From an uncultured Spirochaetales bacterium (GTDB lineage: Bacteria > Spirochaetota > Spirochaetia > Sphaerochaetales > Sphaerochaetaceae), in the NCBI GenBank assembly GCA_937902565.1, contig CALFMX010000051.1, positions 1 to 8,518 on the forward strand: DNA of 8,518 nucleotides, given 5' to 3'. This document shows, one piece after another, positions 1 through 7,300 of this stretch. Under the pieces are notes generated by a model. It made no database searches. It was not told the origin of the DNA and was given only the letters and a program-made list of their open reading frames with translations. The position numbers and the translations under genes were made by a program. Numbering within the stretch: position 1 is the stretch's first letter; each line of letters starts with the position of its first letter.

Positions 1-306
1 ATCGACGGGGTCATCACCACCGATTCGCTGGAGGAGGAGAGCTTTGAGGGGGGGCTGTTGGAGTACCCGCAATACACCAGGCCCGCTACCTATTGCTCAA
101 AATCCGTCCCTGATGTATTATTGGGCGGTCATCATGCCAACATCGGGCATTGGAGACTACAAAAACGGATCGAGCGGTCTATGGAACGACGACCGGACTT
201 GCTGGAAGTGGCGAATCTTGACGCCGCCGGCAGAAAAATTCTAAATGCATTGGTAAGAGAGAGTGCGAAGGGGAATGTGAACGATGGACATAATGAGAGC
301 TATTGA
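1..306 (+). CDS. trmD: tRNA (guanine-N1)-methyltransferase, C-terminal part
   Basis: This is the last 101 codons of a gene that begins outside the window. TrmD uses S-adenosylmethionine to methylate N1 of G37, next to the anticodon, in tRNAs where position 36 is G, which prevents +1 frameshifting. The visible part is the C-terminal domain. It aligns with E. coli TrmD as I remember it through [31 protein letters not shown] and the RRPDLLE motif. The frame is open from base 1 to the TGA at 304. The tail runs 23 bases into rplS, so the two genes are almost certainly cotranscribed, as in the common rpsP-rimM-trmD-rplS order. The SPOUT knot that binds the methyl donor lies mostly upstream and cannot be checked here. 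Confidence 0.95.
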   Translation: MDGVITTDSLEEESFEGGLLEYPQYTRPATYCSKSVPDVLLGGHHANIGHWRLQKRIERSMERRPDLLEVANLDAAGRKILNALVRESAKGNVNDGHNESY

Positions 307-640
307 GTCACAACAGATTAAAGAAAACGCTGAGAACTTCAACGTTGGAGATACCGTAAAGGTCTATTTCAAGATTGTGGAAGGCGCCACCGAGCGTATC
401 CAGGTCTTCGAGGGCTTGGTCATTGCCAAGAACAATGGAGGCATCCGCCGTACCTTCACCGTACGCAAGATCTCCTATGGTGTTGGCGTTGAGCGTATCT
501 TCCCGTTGCACTCACCACGTGTCGAGAACGTCGAGGTTGTCCGCCGCGGTCGCGTGCGCAGGGCAAAGCTCTACTACATCCGGGATAAGGTGGGCAAGAA
601 GGCGAAGGTCAAGGAGCTCATCCGCAAGAAGAACGCCTAA
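284..640 (+). CDS. rplS: 50S ribosomal protein L19
   Basis: L19 is a large-subunit protein at the interface with the 30S subunit. The product is 118 residues, normal for the family. It aligns along its whole length with E. coli L19: [27 protein letters not shown], the near-invariant [31 protein letters not shown] and [17 protein letters not shown]. The start at 284 is preferred because the purine-rich aaggggaa at 268-275 lies about 9 bases upstream. An in-frame ATG at 293 is the alternative but is too far from that site. The start lies inside the end of trmD, implying translational coupling. A strong hairpin follows the stop codon after 19 bases. Confidence 0.97.
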   Translation: MDIMRAIESQQIKENAENFNVGDTVKVYFKIVEGATERIQVFEGLVIAKNNGGIRRTFTVRKISYGVGVERIFPLHSPRVENVEVVRRGRVRRAKLYYIRDKVGKKAKVKELIRKKNA

Positions 641-659
641 GGCGATCGACAGAGTCGGG

Positions 660-687
660 AGGGGGACGGGTTTCCGTCCCCTTTATC
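660..687 (+). terminator. Probable intrinsic terminator after rplS
   Basis: A perfect 8-base-pair GC-rich stem (ggggacgg at 662-669 against ccgtcccc at 674-681) closes a 4-base loop, gttt. An A-T and a G-T pair can extend it at the base. The tail is weak, only tttatc, so termination may be partial and some transcription could run into the next two genes. The position, just after the last gene of the trmD-rplS operon, supports a terminator. Confidence 0.7.
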
Positions 688-737
688 ATGCTTGCCTGCC
701 CCGCTCAAACACGGTAGGCTGTGATGGTGAGGTTCGC

Positions 738-1202
738 ATGGAACAAGAGAAGAAAGAGAAACGCCAACGCAAGCGCGGGGACAAGCGGTCCCGCCAAAAA
801 CGCAAGGCGAAGCAAAGCCAGGGTGAAGCACAGAAGGTGGTCTCCAGCCTCCTGCCCCAGATACGGGTCGGGACCCATCACAGCAGCCTGCCCATCGAGC
901 CGGTGAAGCGGGTGGTCGAGCCCGAGGATGTGTGCACGATCTGCTTGAAGCCGATCGAGCTCATCGCCAGTGCCCTCGGCGACGCGCAGGGCGGCTATGT
1001 CCACTTCGACTGTGCCCTTGAGAGCCTGACCAAGGAGCGGCACCTCACCGAGGCGCAGAAGATCAGCTATATCGGTCGGGGGACCTTCGCTGTGGTGCAG
1101 TGTGAGGAGGACGGGAGCTTTACCTTCCTCGAACGGATCGCCTGGGAGACGCCGCAGGCCTTCGATGCAATGAAAAAGTACGTGGAGGCGAACAAAGAGT
1201 GA
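738..1202 (+). CDS. Unrecognised 154-residue protein with basic tail and possible C2HC zinc finger
   Basis: I do not recognise a named family. The first 27 residues are very rich in Lys, Arg, Glu and Gln (EKKEKRQRKRGDKRSRQKRK), as expected for a disordered nucleic-acid- or ribosome-binding tail. The middle has C66-T-I-C69 and H89-F-D-C92, a C-x2-C-x19-H-x2-C arrangement that could bind one zinc. The last 50 residues (YIGRGTFAVVQCEEDGSFTFLERI and a terminal helix) look like a small folded alpha/beta unit. The start is chosen at ATG 738 because ggtgagg at 726-732 is a well-placed ribosome-binding site. The open frame continues upstream into rplS but has no better start. The stop TGA shares bases with the GTG of coaD (1199-1202), so the two genes are probably translated together. 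Its place among ribosomal and tRNA-modification genes hints at a role in RNA or translation, but that is only context. Confidence 0.85.
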   Translation: MEQEKKEKRQRKRGDKRSRQKRKAKQSQGEAQKVVSSLLPQIRVGTHHSSLPIEPVKRVVEPEDVCTICLKPIELIASALGDAQGGYVHFDCALESLTKERHLTEAQKISYIGRGTFAVVQCEEDGSFTFLERIAWETPQAFDAMKKYVEANKE

Positions 1203-1680
1203 GTGAGCTGAAGAGGACAGCGATGCTGCCCGGATCCTTTGATCCACCGTCAAACGGCCATATCGACATCATCGAACGCAGTGCGGCCCTCTACGACAAA
1301 CTCTTTGTCGTGGTTGCCGACAACGTTCAGAAGAAGCCGCTCTTCACATCCGTCGAGCGCATGGAGATGCTGCGCCAGATCCTGAGCCAGCACACCAACA
1401 TCGAGGTGGTCAGCTACCGGGGGCTCGTCGTCGACTTCGCCCGCACCCATGGGGTGGGGGTGATGATCAGGGGGGTACGTGCCCTGGTGAACTGGCGATG
1501 ACCAACAAGCAGCTGAATCCCGATCTGGAGGTGCTCTTCATGCCCACCAGCCCCAAGTACTTCCAGCTGCGCAGCAGTGCTATCAAGGAGATGGCGGCCT
1601 ACGGTGCTGATATCAGCCCGATGGTCCCTCCGCTCGTTGTGGAGATGATGAGAAAACGAATCAAGTTGTTGACGCTTTAG
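1199..1680 (+). pseudogene. coaD: Phosphopantetheine adenylyltransferase, frame broken by an internal deletion
   Basis: CoaD transfers AMP from ATP to 4'-phosphopantetheine, giving dephospho-CoA, the penultimate step of CoA synthesis. The first half (1199-1501, 100 residues) has the nucleotidyltransferase motif LPGSFDPPSNGHIDII and the RGVRAL motif. It then ends early at TGA 1499. The second half (MTNKQLNPDLEVLFMPTS, then LRSSAIKEMA, the usual ISSS-type ATP-site motif) continues in a different frame from 1492 or so to TAG 1678. Compared with E. coli CoaD, about six codons covering the conserved DFEYE-type segment are missing between RAL and LAM. The frame offset requires a loss of 1 mod 3 bases, and 19 fits best. 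The start is GTG 1199, with ggagg at 1184-1188 ten bases upstream; ATG 1223 would remove the first beta strand. Everything else is well conserved, so the lesion is recent, or it is a sequencing or assembly error. Confidence 0.85.
1498..1680 (+). CDS. C-terminal half of split CoaD, possible separate reading frame
   Basis: This 60-residue frame holds the second half of CoaD, including the LRSSAIKEMA ATP-site motif. Its ATG overlaps the TGA of the first half as ATGA (1498-1501). A ggtga at 1486-1490 lies 7 bases upstream, so re-initiation is possible. Homology to the family starts before this ATG, with L-A read from 1492-1497. That shows the frame is a remnant of one longer gene rather than an independent gene. 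Whether the two halves could form an active enzyme without the missing segment is doubtful. Confidence 0.4.
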   Translation: MTNKQLNPDLEVLFMPTSPKYFQLRSSAIKEMAAYGADISPMVPPLVVEMMRKRIKLLTL

Positions 1681-1697
1681 GCCTTTTCCGTTATTCT
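1669..1697 (+). promoter_or_regulatory. Sigma-70-type promoter for rpmF-acpP-rnc
   Basis: TTGACG at 1669-1674 matches the -35 consensus at 5 of 6 bases. Exactly 17 bases later, TATTCT at 1692-1697 matches the -10 consensus at 4 of 6. Transcription would start near 1704 and give a leader of about 38 bases before rpmF. The -35 box lies within the last codons of coaD, and the surroundings are AT-richer than the neighbouring genes. It would uncouple the ribosomal protein/ACP/RNase III genes from the damaged coaD. Confidence 0.6.
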
Positions 1698-1741
1698 TCA
1701 AATCGTGTCAAAATTTCGTGTAGTGTAAGAGGATAAGAACA

Positions 1742-1927
1742 ATGGCAACACCAAAATATAAGACTTCAAAAGCACGGGCAGCAAGCCGCAAGGCAGCCAA
1801 TATGAAACTCGCCATGCCCACCCTTTCCCGTTGCTCCACTTGTGGAAATATGGTCCTGCCCCATCGCGTGTGCCCCAAGTGCGGCTTCTATCGCGGTGAG
1901 CAGATCTTCGAGATGCAGGACAAGTAA
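1742..1927 (+). CDS. rpmF: 50S ribosomal protein L32, zinc-binding form
   Basis: L32 is a small protein of the large ribosomal subunit. The 61-residue product begins MATPKYKTSKARAASRKAA, a typical basic L32 N-terminus. It carries four cysteines, C31-x2-C34 and C44-x2-C47, in CSTCGNMVLPHRVCPKCGFY. This is the zinc-containing (C+) form of L32, so its folding should depend on zinc. aagagga at 1727-1733 lies 8 bases before the ATG. acpP follows after 21 bases; rpmF next to lipid-synthesis genes is a common bacterial arrangement. Confidence 0.97.
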   Translation: MATPKYKTSKARAASRKAANMKLAMPTLSRCSTCGNMVLPHRVCPKCGFYRGEQIFEMQDK

Positions 1928-1948
1928 AATAGATTCAGGAGTACCGTT

Positions 1949-2188
1949 ATGGACAGCAAAGACGTATTTGAGAAGGTAAAGGCGCTCATCGCCGAGAAGC
2001 TTGAAGTTGAAGAGAGCAAAATCACCATGGATGCATCCTTCCGCAAGGACCTTGGTGCCGATAGCCTCGACACCTATGAGTTGGTCTATGCCATCGAGGA
2101 GGACCTTGGTGTCTCCATTCCCGATGACAAGGCAAATGAGTTCGAGACCGTAAAGGATGCGGTAGACTTCCTCGCAACCCAGCTCTAA
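1949..2188 (+). CDS. acpP: Acyl carrier protein
   Basis: The 79-residue acidic protein carries growing acyl chains during fatty-acid synthesis in the cytosol. The attachment site for the 4'-phosphopantetheine arm is Ser39 in GADSLDTYELV. The flanking segments ITMDASFRKDLGADS and GVSIPDDKANEFETVKDAVDFL are standard for AcpP. Helix II reads DTYELVYAIEE, with Tyr43 and Tyr47 where E. coli has Val and Met; these positions contact partner enzymes. My impression is that this is a normal variant in spirochaetes, but I cannot check it. caggag around 1936-1941 is a good ribosome-binding site 7 bases before the ATG. The gap to rnc is 10 bases. Confidence 0.97.
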   Translation: MDSKDVFEKVKALIAEKLEVEESKITMDASFRKDLGADSLDTYELVYAIEEDLGVSIPDDKANEFETVKDAVDFLATQL

Positions 2189-2198
2189 GCGGCATCAT

Positions 2199-2939
2199 AT
2201 GGAGAGCACTCTCAGAGACACTGCTCCCGCCCTCTCGCGAACACGAGAGCGGGAGCTTGTTGCATTCATACGGGCCCATGCAGTGCCCATCACCGACCTC
2301 CCGCTCCTCAACCTCGCCTTCACCCACCGTTCGTTTGCCAACGAGTCGACAACCTTCGTGGGGAACAACGAGCGCCTTGAGTTCCTCGGTGACTCGGTCC
2401 TCGGTATCTCGGTCGCCGATTGGCTGCTGAGGAACTACCCCTCAAAGGCCGAGGGGGACTTTTCCAAGATCAAGAGTGCCGTCGTCAGTGAGGAGAGCCT
2501 TGGGATTGTGGCGCTGCGACTTGGCATTGACCGACTCCTTCTGCTCGGTCGTGGGGAGGAGGGGACCGGAGGGCGCAAGAAGCGGGCGATCCTCGCCGAC
2601 TGCATGGAGGCGATCTACGGCGCCTGCTACCTCGATAGCGGCTTTGAGGAGACCTACCGCTTCGTCACTACCGTGATGGAGGCGCAGATCCGCCTCGTCC
2701 TCGAGGAGGATTGGGCGCTCGACTACAAGACGACCCTCCAGGAGTACATGCAAAAGCACTACAAGGATGTGCCCACCTATACCCTGGTCAAGAAGACCGG
2801 GCCGGAGCACAACCATACCTTCTATATGGAGGTCGATGTCGCGGGCCAGGTCTTCGGCCCAGCCACCGGATCCAATAAGAAAGAGGCACAGCAGCAGGCG
2901 GCAAAGCTCGCCTACGAGGTGCTGATCAAGGAGAAGTAG
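2199..2939 (+). CDS. rnc: Ribonuclease III
   Basis: RNase III cuts double-stranded RNA, including the 30S rRNA precursor. The 246-residue product has the two usual domains. The nuclease domain (about 15-165) holds the signature NERLEFLGDS at 57-66, with metal-ligand Glu61 and Asp65, and the second acidic pair Asp134 and Glu137 in ILADCMEAIYGACYLDSG. The double-stranded RNA-binding domain (about 174-246) runs from DYKTTLQEYMQ to SNKKEAQQQAA. It is about 20 residues longer than E. coli RNase III, through an N-terminal extension. No clear ribosome-binding site precedes the ATG, so translation probably relies on coupling to acpP 10 bases upstream. The acpP-rnc order is widespread in bacteria. The 3' end overlaps the convergent cca gene by 28 bases. 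Confidence 0.97.
   Translation: MESTLRDTAPALSRTRERELVAFIRAHAVPITDLPLLNLAFTHRSFANESTTFVGNNERLEFLGDSVLGISVADWLLRNYPSKAEGDFSKIKSAVVSEESLGIVALRLGIDRLLLLGRGEEGTGGRKKRAILADCMEAIYGACYLDSGFEETYRFVTTVMEAQIRLVLEEDWALDYKTTLQEYMQKHYKDVPTYTLVKKTGPEHNHTFYMEVDVAGQVFGPATGSNKKEAQQQAAKLAYEVLIKEK
2223..2256 (+). promoter_or_regulatory. Hairpin in the first codons of rnc, possible RNase III target
   Basis: Within codons 9-20 of rnc the RNA can fold as gctccc (2223-2228) with gggagc (2251-2256) and ctctcg (2232-2237) with cgagag (2244-2249). The small internal loop is gcc/c and the end loop is cgaaca. That is 12 base pairs, nearly all GC-rich, starting 24 bases after the start codon. RNase III genes of other bacteria are known to control themselves by cleaving a stem in their own leader. 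Here the structure is in coding sequence and the link is only a suggestion. Confidence 0.3.
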
Positions 2940-4267
2940 CGCCCAGCGATGGTGAGGAGCTGCTCCCGGTTGTTCTGGGCCGGGTCATCGAGGACCGTCT
3001 CCAAGAGATGGTCGAGGACCCTCCCAATCGCCGGTCCCTTGGGGATGCCTGCTGCCATCAAATCATTGCCACCGATTGCCAGATCCTTGACCGAGAGGGC
3101 GTCCCCCTCCCGCACAATCCCTTCGATGCGCCCGCCGAGCTCGTTGATGAGGGTGGCGTCGAAGCGTCCGTGGATGGCCTTCTGGTCGGCAAGGCGGAGG
3201 GCGAAGAGGTCGTCGATGCGATCGAGGCCGACCCGCTTGATGAAGCGCCGTACCGCGCTGTCACTCCAGGAGGGGTCGTAGTTGAACATGTGGTGGGCCA
3301 CCAGGTCGGTGACCAGGGAGCACTGTTCATTGCTTGCCTTGAGCCGGCGCATGATCGAGCGAGCCATCTCGCTGCCCACCTGTTCATGGCCTATGAATGT
3401 GTTGCGCCCCGCCCCTTCTGCCACCGTCCGGCTCTTGCCGATATCGTGGAGGAGGGCGGCTATGCGCACCTCCACCTTGTCGGTGAAGTGGGCGGAGGCC
3501 TCACAGCAGCTGATGGCGTGGTCGAGCACATCTTCCCGGTGCATGCCCCCTTGCTCGACCCCTTCCCCCTCCATCAACTCGGGGAGGATGATCGAGAGCG
3601 CCCCGCATGCGCGCAGGTACTCGAGCCCCTTGCGCGGGTGGGCACTGCCGACCAGCTTGAAGAGCTCTTCACGGATCCGTTCTGCACTGACCTGCCGCAG
3701 GTTCTCCCTTCTCGCCCCCATCGCCGTGAGGGTGGCACCCTCGATCTCGAAGTCGATCTTCGCACTGATGCGGCAGGCACGCATGATGCGAAGCCCATCC
3801 TCATCAAAGCGGGCGAGGGGATCGCCGATGGCGCGGATCTGCCGGCTCTTGAGATCCTCCATGCCCCCGTTGAGGTCGATGACTTTTGCGGTATTGCAGT
3901 CAACGGCGAAGGCGTTGATCGTGAAGTCACGCCTTGAGAGGTCCTCCTCGAGGCTGGTGATGAAGTGCACCGAGCTGGGGTGGCGGCTGTCGAGGTAGGC
4001 ACCGTCGCTGCGGAATGTGGTCACCTCGTAGCACTCGCCCTCCCAGTGGACCGAGACGGTGCCATGCTCGATGCCGGTGGGGATGACACGACGGAAGAGG
4101 GCCATGACCTCATCGGGGCGGGCATCGGTGGTGAAGTCCCAGTCCTCGATGGGCATACCCAAGAGGTGGTCGCGCACCGCACCCCCGACAACATAGAGGG
4201 AGAACCCAGCCTCCTGGAAGTGTCGTGCAAAGCGTTTGATGGTCGCTCTCAAGGGAAAGTCTGCCAT
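2912..4267 (-). CDS. cca: CCA tRNA nucleotidyltransferase / poly(A) polymerase family protein with HD domain
   Basis: The 451-residue class II enzyme most likely adds or repairs the 3' CCA of tRNA; a poly(A) polymerase role is the alternative, since the motifs do not separate the two. Seen in order: VVGGAVRD at 26-33, the catalytic metal pair D42-W-D44, RRDFTINA at 112-119, the nucleotide-recognition motif EDGLR at 156-160 in RFDEDGLRIMRACR, SAERIREEL at 194-202, and an HD phosphohydrolase-type domain with H274-D275 in ALLHDIGK and H294 in FIGHE. The last part, DLAIGGNDLMAAGIPKGPAIG, is the common C-terminal domain. The HD domain may give 2',3'-phosphatase activity, as in E. coli Cca. The start is set at the ATG read from 4267; an in-frame GTG at 4315 would add 16 residues unlike the family. 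No ribosome-binding site precedes the ATG. Confidence 0.9.
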   Translation of the reverse strand: MADFPLRATIKRFARHFQEAGFSLYVVGGAVRDHLLGMPIEDWDFTTDARPDEVMALFRRVIPTGIEHGTVSVHWEGECYEVTTFRSDGAYLDSRHPSSVHFITSLEEDLSRRDFTINAFAVDCNTAKVIDLNGGMEDLKSRQIRAIGDPLARFDEDGLRIMRACRISAKIDFEIEGATLTAMGARRENLRQVSAERIREELFKLVGSAHPRKGLEYLRACGALSIILPELMEGEGVEQGGMHREDVLDHAISCCEASAHFTDKVEVRIAALLHDIGKSRTVAEGAGRNTFIGHEQVGSEMARSIMRRLKASNEQCSLVTDLVAHHMFNYDPSWSDSAVRRFIKRVGLDRIDDLFALRLADQKAIHGRFDATLINELGGRIEGIVREGDALSVKDLAIGGNDLMAAGIPKGPAIGRVLDHLLETVLDDPAQNNREQLLTIAGRYFSLISTS

Positions 4268-4273
4268 GGCTAG

Positions 4274-4302
4274 ACAGTAGCGCCTAGACGGCGCAAGGTC
4301 AA
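4274..4302 (-). promoter_or_regulatory. Candidate promoter for cca
   Basis: On the - strand, TTGACC (4302 to 4297) is followed after 17 bases by TACTGT (4279 to 4274), a good -35 and a weak -10. The A of the cca ATG is the seventh base after the -10 box, which is where transcription normally begins. The mRNA may therefore start at or next to the ATG. This agrees with the lack of a ribosome-binding site. An inverted repeat gcgcc-tagac-ggcgc (4280-4294) lies in the spacer. Confidence 0.4.
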
Positions 4303-4324
4303 CGGATTGAAACACTCTCCAAGG

Positions 4325-4353
4325 TTGTCATTTGTAGCGGATATCAATAGAAT
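4325..4353 (+). promoter_or_regulatory. Sigma-70-type promoter for ileS
   Basis: TTGTCA at 4325-4330 (5 of 6 to consensus) and TAGAAT at 4348-4353 (5 of 6) are 17 bases apart. The predicted start near 4360 leaves a leader of only about 28 bases. That is too short for a T-box or other long leader controlling this synthetase gene. The -35 box is 22 bases from that of the divergent cca promoter. Confidence 0.6.
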
Positions 4354-4387
4354 GGCACTGATGCACCTAAGAGAGGGAAGTGGAAAT

Positions 4388-7300
4388 ATGTTTCAGCCAG
4401 TACACGCAAAAGTAGAGTTTCCGAAGATGGAGGAGTCAATCCTCGCATTTTGGGATCGGGAAGAGATCTTCAAGAAGTCAGTCGAGGGGCGACCTGCCGA
4501 CAATGAGTACGTCTTCTACGACGGACCTCCGTTCGCCACCGGTCTGCCGCACTTCGGCCACTTGGTCCCCGGGACCATCAAGGATGCCATTCCCCGCTAC
4601 CAGACGATGAAGGGGAGGCGGGTGAACCGCACCTTCGGCTGGGATTGCCACGGCCTGCCGGTCGAGTATGAGGTGGAGAAGAAGCTGGGTATCAGCGGGC
4701 ACTCCTCCATCGTCGACTTCGGTGTCGCCAAGTTCAACGAGGAGTGCCGCTCCATCGTCCTGCGCTACACCAAGGAGTGGGAGTATACGATCAACCGGAT
4801 GGGCCGTTGGGTCGACTGGGACAATGGCTACCGCACCATGGATACCGACTACATGGAGTCGATCTGGTGGGTCTTCAAGACCCTCTACGAGAAGGGATAC
4901 ATCTACGAAGGGTACAATATCCTCCCCTTCAGCCCGGCCTTGGCCTCACCGCTCTCAAACTTTGAGGTGAACCTCGGCGGCTACCAGGATGTGGTCGACC
5001 CCGCTATCACGGTACGCTTTGCCGTCGACGGGGAGGAGGATACCTACTTCCTCGCCTGGACGACCACCCCCTGGACACTACCCTCGAACCTCGCCCTCGC
5101 CTTCGGCCCTGATATCGACTACGTGAAGGTACACGACACGAGCGATGGCAGCTACTACATCCTGGGCAAGGATCGCCTCGGCCACTACTACAAGGACGAG
5201 ACCGGCTACGAGATCGTCGAGGAGCGGAAGGGACGGGAGTACCAGGGCATGGGCTACAAGCCGCTCTTCCCATACTTCGCCCACCTCAAGGAGGAGGCCG
5301 GTGCCTTCATCTGCGTGACCGGCGACTACGTCACCACCGAGGACGGCAGTGGCATCGTCCACACCGCACCGGGCTTCGGGGAGGATGACTACCAGGTCCT
5401 CAAGGGCACCGGCATTCCGGTTGTCTGCCCCATCGACATGGAGGGGCGCTTCACCGCCGAGGTGAGCGACTGGGAAGGTGTCTTCGTCAAGGATGCCGAC
5501 AAGGAAATCATCGAGTACCTGAGAGGGAAGGGCCTCCTCGTCAAGCGGGAGAACTACCTCCACTCCTATCCCTTCTGCTACCGTACCAAGACCCCCCTGA
5601 TCTACCGGGCCCTCTCCAGCTGGTTCGTCGACATCCAGAAGATCAAGCAGTACATGCTCGACGCCAATGAGCAGATCTACTGGATGCCCGAGCACCTCAA
5701 GAGCGGTCGTTTCGGCAAGTGGCTCGAGGGGGCGCGCGACTGGTCCATCAGCCGCAACCGCTTCTGGGGCAACCCCATCCCGATCTGGAAGTGCGACAAC
5801 AGCGACTACATCGAGGTGATCGGCAGCCGTGCCGAGCTCGAGGAGAAGTGTGGCAAGAAGGTTGAGGACCTCCACAAGCACTACGTCGACGACCTGACCT
5901 GGCCGAGCCCCGACGGGAAGGGCACGATGAGGCGGATCGGTGATGTGCTCGACTGCTGGTTCGAGAGTGGTTCGATGCCCTACGCCCAACACCATTACCC
6001 CTTCGAGAACAAGGAGTACGTCGACAGCCACTTCCCCGCCGACTTCATCTGCGAGGGACTCGACCAGACGAGGGGGTGGTTCTACACCCTCACCGTCATC
6101 GCGGCCGGGCTGTGGCAGAAGCCGGCCTTCTACAACTGTATCACCAACGGTATCGTGCTCACCGCCGAAGGCAAGAAGATGAGCAAGAGCGAGCGCAACT
6201 ATACCGACCCGATGGAGCTGGTGAACGTCTATGGCGCCGACTCCTTGCGCTTTGCAATGATGAACAGCGCCGTGGTACGCGCCGAGGATCTGAAGTTCAG
6301 CGAGGATTCCATCAAGGATGTGCTCAAGGGCCTGATCATCCCGCTGTGGAATGCCTACTCCTTCTTCGTCACCTACGCGAACCTCGACGGCTATGAGCCG
6401 AGCGAGACCGCCTTCGATGAACTTGATAACCCGCTGGACCGCTGGATCATCAGCGCAAGCCAGGGCTTCGTCGATGGCGTCACCAAGGCCTTCGATGCCT
6501 ATGACATCCAACGTGCCTGCTCCCTCTTCATCCCCTTCATCTCCGACCTCAACAACTGGTACATCAGGCGCAGCCGTCGCCGCTTCTGGCGCAGCGAGAG
6601 CGATAGTGACAAGAAACAGGCGTACGACACCCTCTACCGGGTCCTGATGACCTTCATCAAGGTGAGTGCCCCCATCATCCCCTTCACCACCGAGGAGATC
6701 TTCCAGAACCTCCGCAGTGAAGGGATGTGCGAGAGTGTCCACCTCTGTGACTATCCGACCTATGACGAGAGAGAACGTGACCTGGAGCTTGAGCGGCAGA
6801 TGAGCCTTGCACAGAAGGCGATCGCCATGGGGCGTGCCCTGCGTGCCTCCAACAACCTGAAGATCCGCCAGCCGCTCGCCACCCTCTTTTTGGTGGACCG
6901 CGACGAGGAGGAGCGGGCGATCCTCTCCTCCATGAGCGAAATCATCGCCGAGGAGCTCAACGTCAAGGAGGTGGTCATCGAGGGTGATGAGTCTGCACTG
7001 GTCACCTACAGCGCGAAGGCCAACTTCAAGGTCCTCGGCTCCAGGCTCGGCAAGCAGATGAAGGAGGTCGCCTCCCTCATCGAGGCGTTCGACGGCCAGC
7101 TCATCGCCTCGATCCTCGATGGGGAGAGCCACACCATCACCTACAGCGCCGGGACGGTGTCGATCACCGAGGCCGAGATCATCGTGCAGCGCAGTGAACG
7201 CGAGGGGGTCAAGGTCCTCAACGATGAGTCGCTGACCGTCGGCTTCGATACCACGATCACCGAGGAGTTGCTGCATGAAGGCATCGCTCGTGAGATCATC

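Noticed and set aside
692..720. TTGCCT-17-TAGGCT as a promoter for the gene at 738
   Set aside because: Both boxes match poorly, and the start would fall on the ribosome-binding site, leaving about 10 bases of leader. Readthrough of the weak-tailed terminator is an equal explanation.
375..737. Upstream extension of the 154-residue protein into rplS
   Set aside because: The frame is open only because it shadows rplS. The ribosome-binding site and protein character support the start at 738.
2941..2981. Inverted repeat gcccag ... ctgggc after rnc as a terminator
   Set aside because: The arms are 6 bases with a loop of about 29 bases and no T-run follows; it also lies inside cca.
3008..3937. 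A 309-codon + strand open frame opposite cca, and shorter ones beside it
   Set aside because: The - strand encodes all motifs of a CCA/poly(A) polymerase family enzyme. The opposing frame is a codon-bias shadow without a ribosome-binding site or family likeness.
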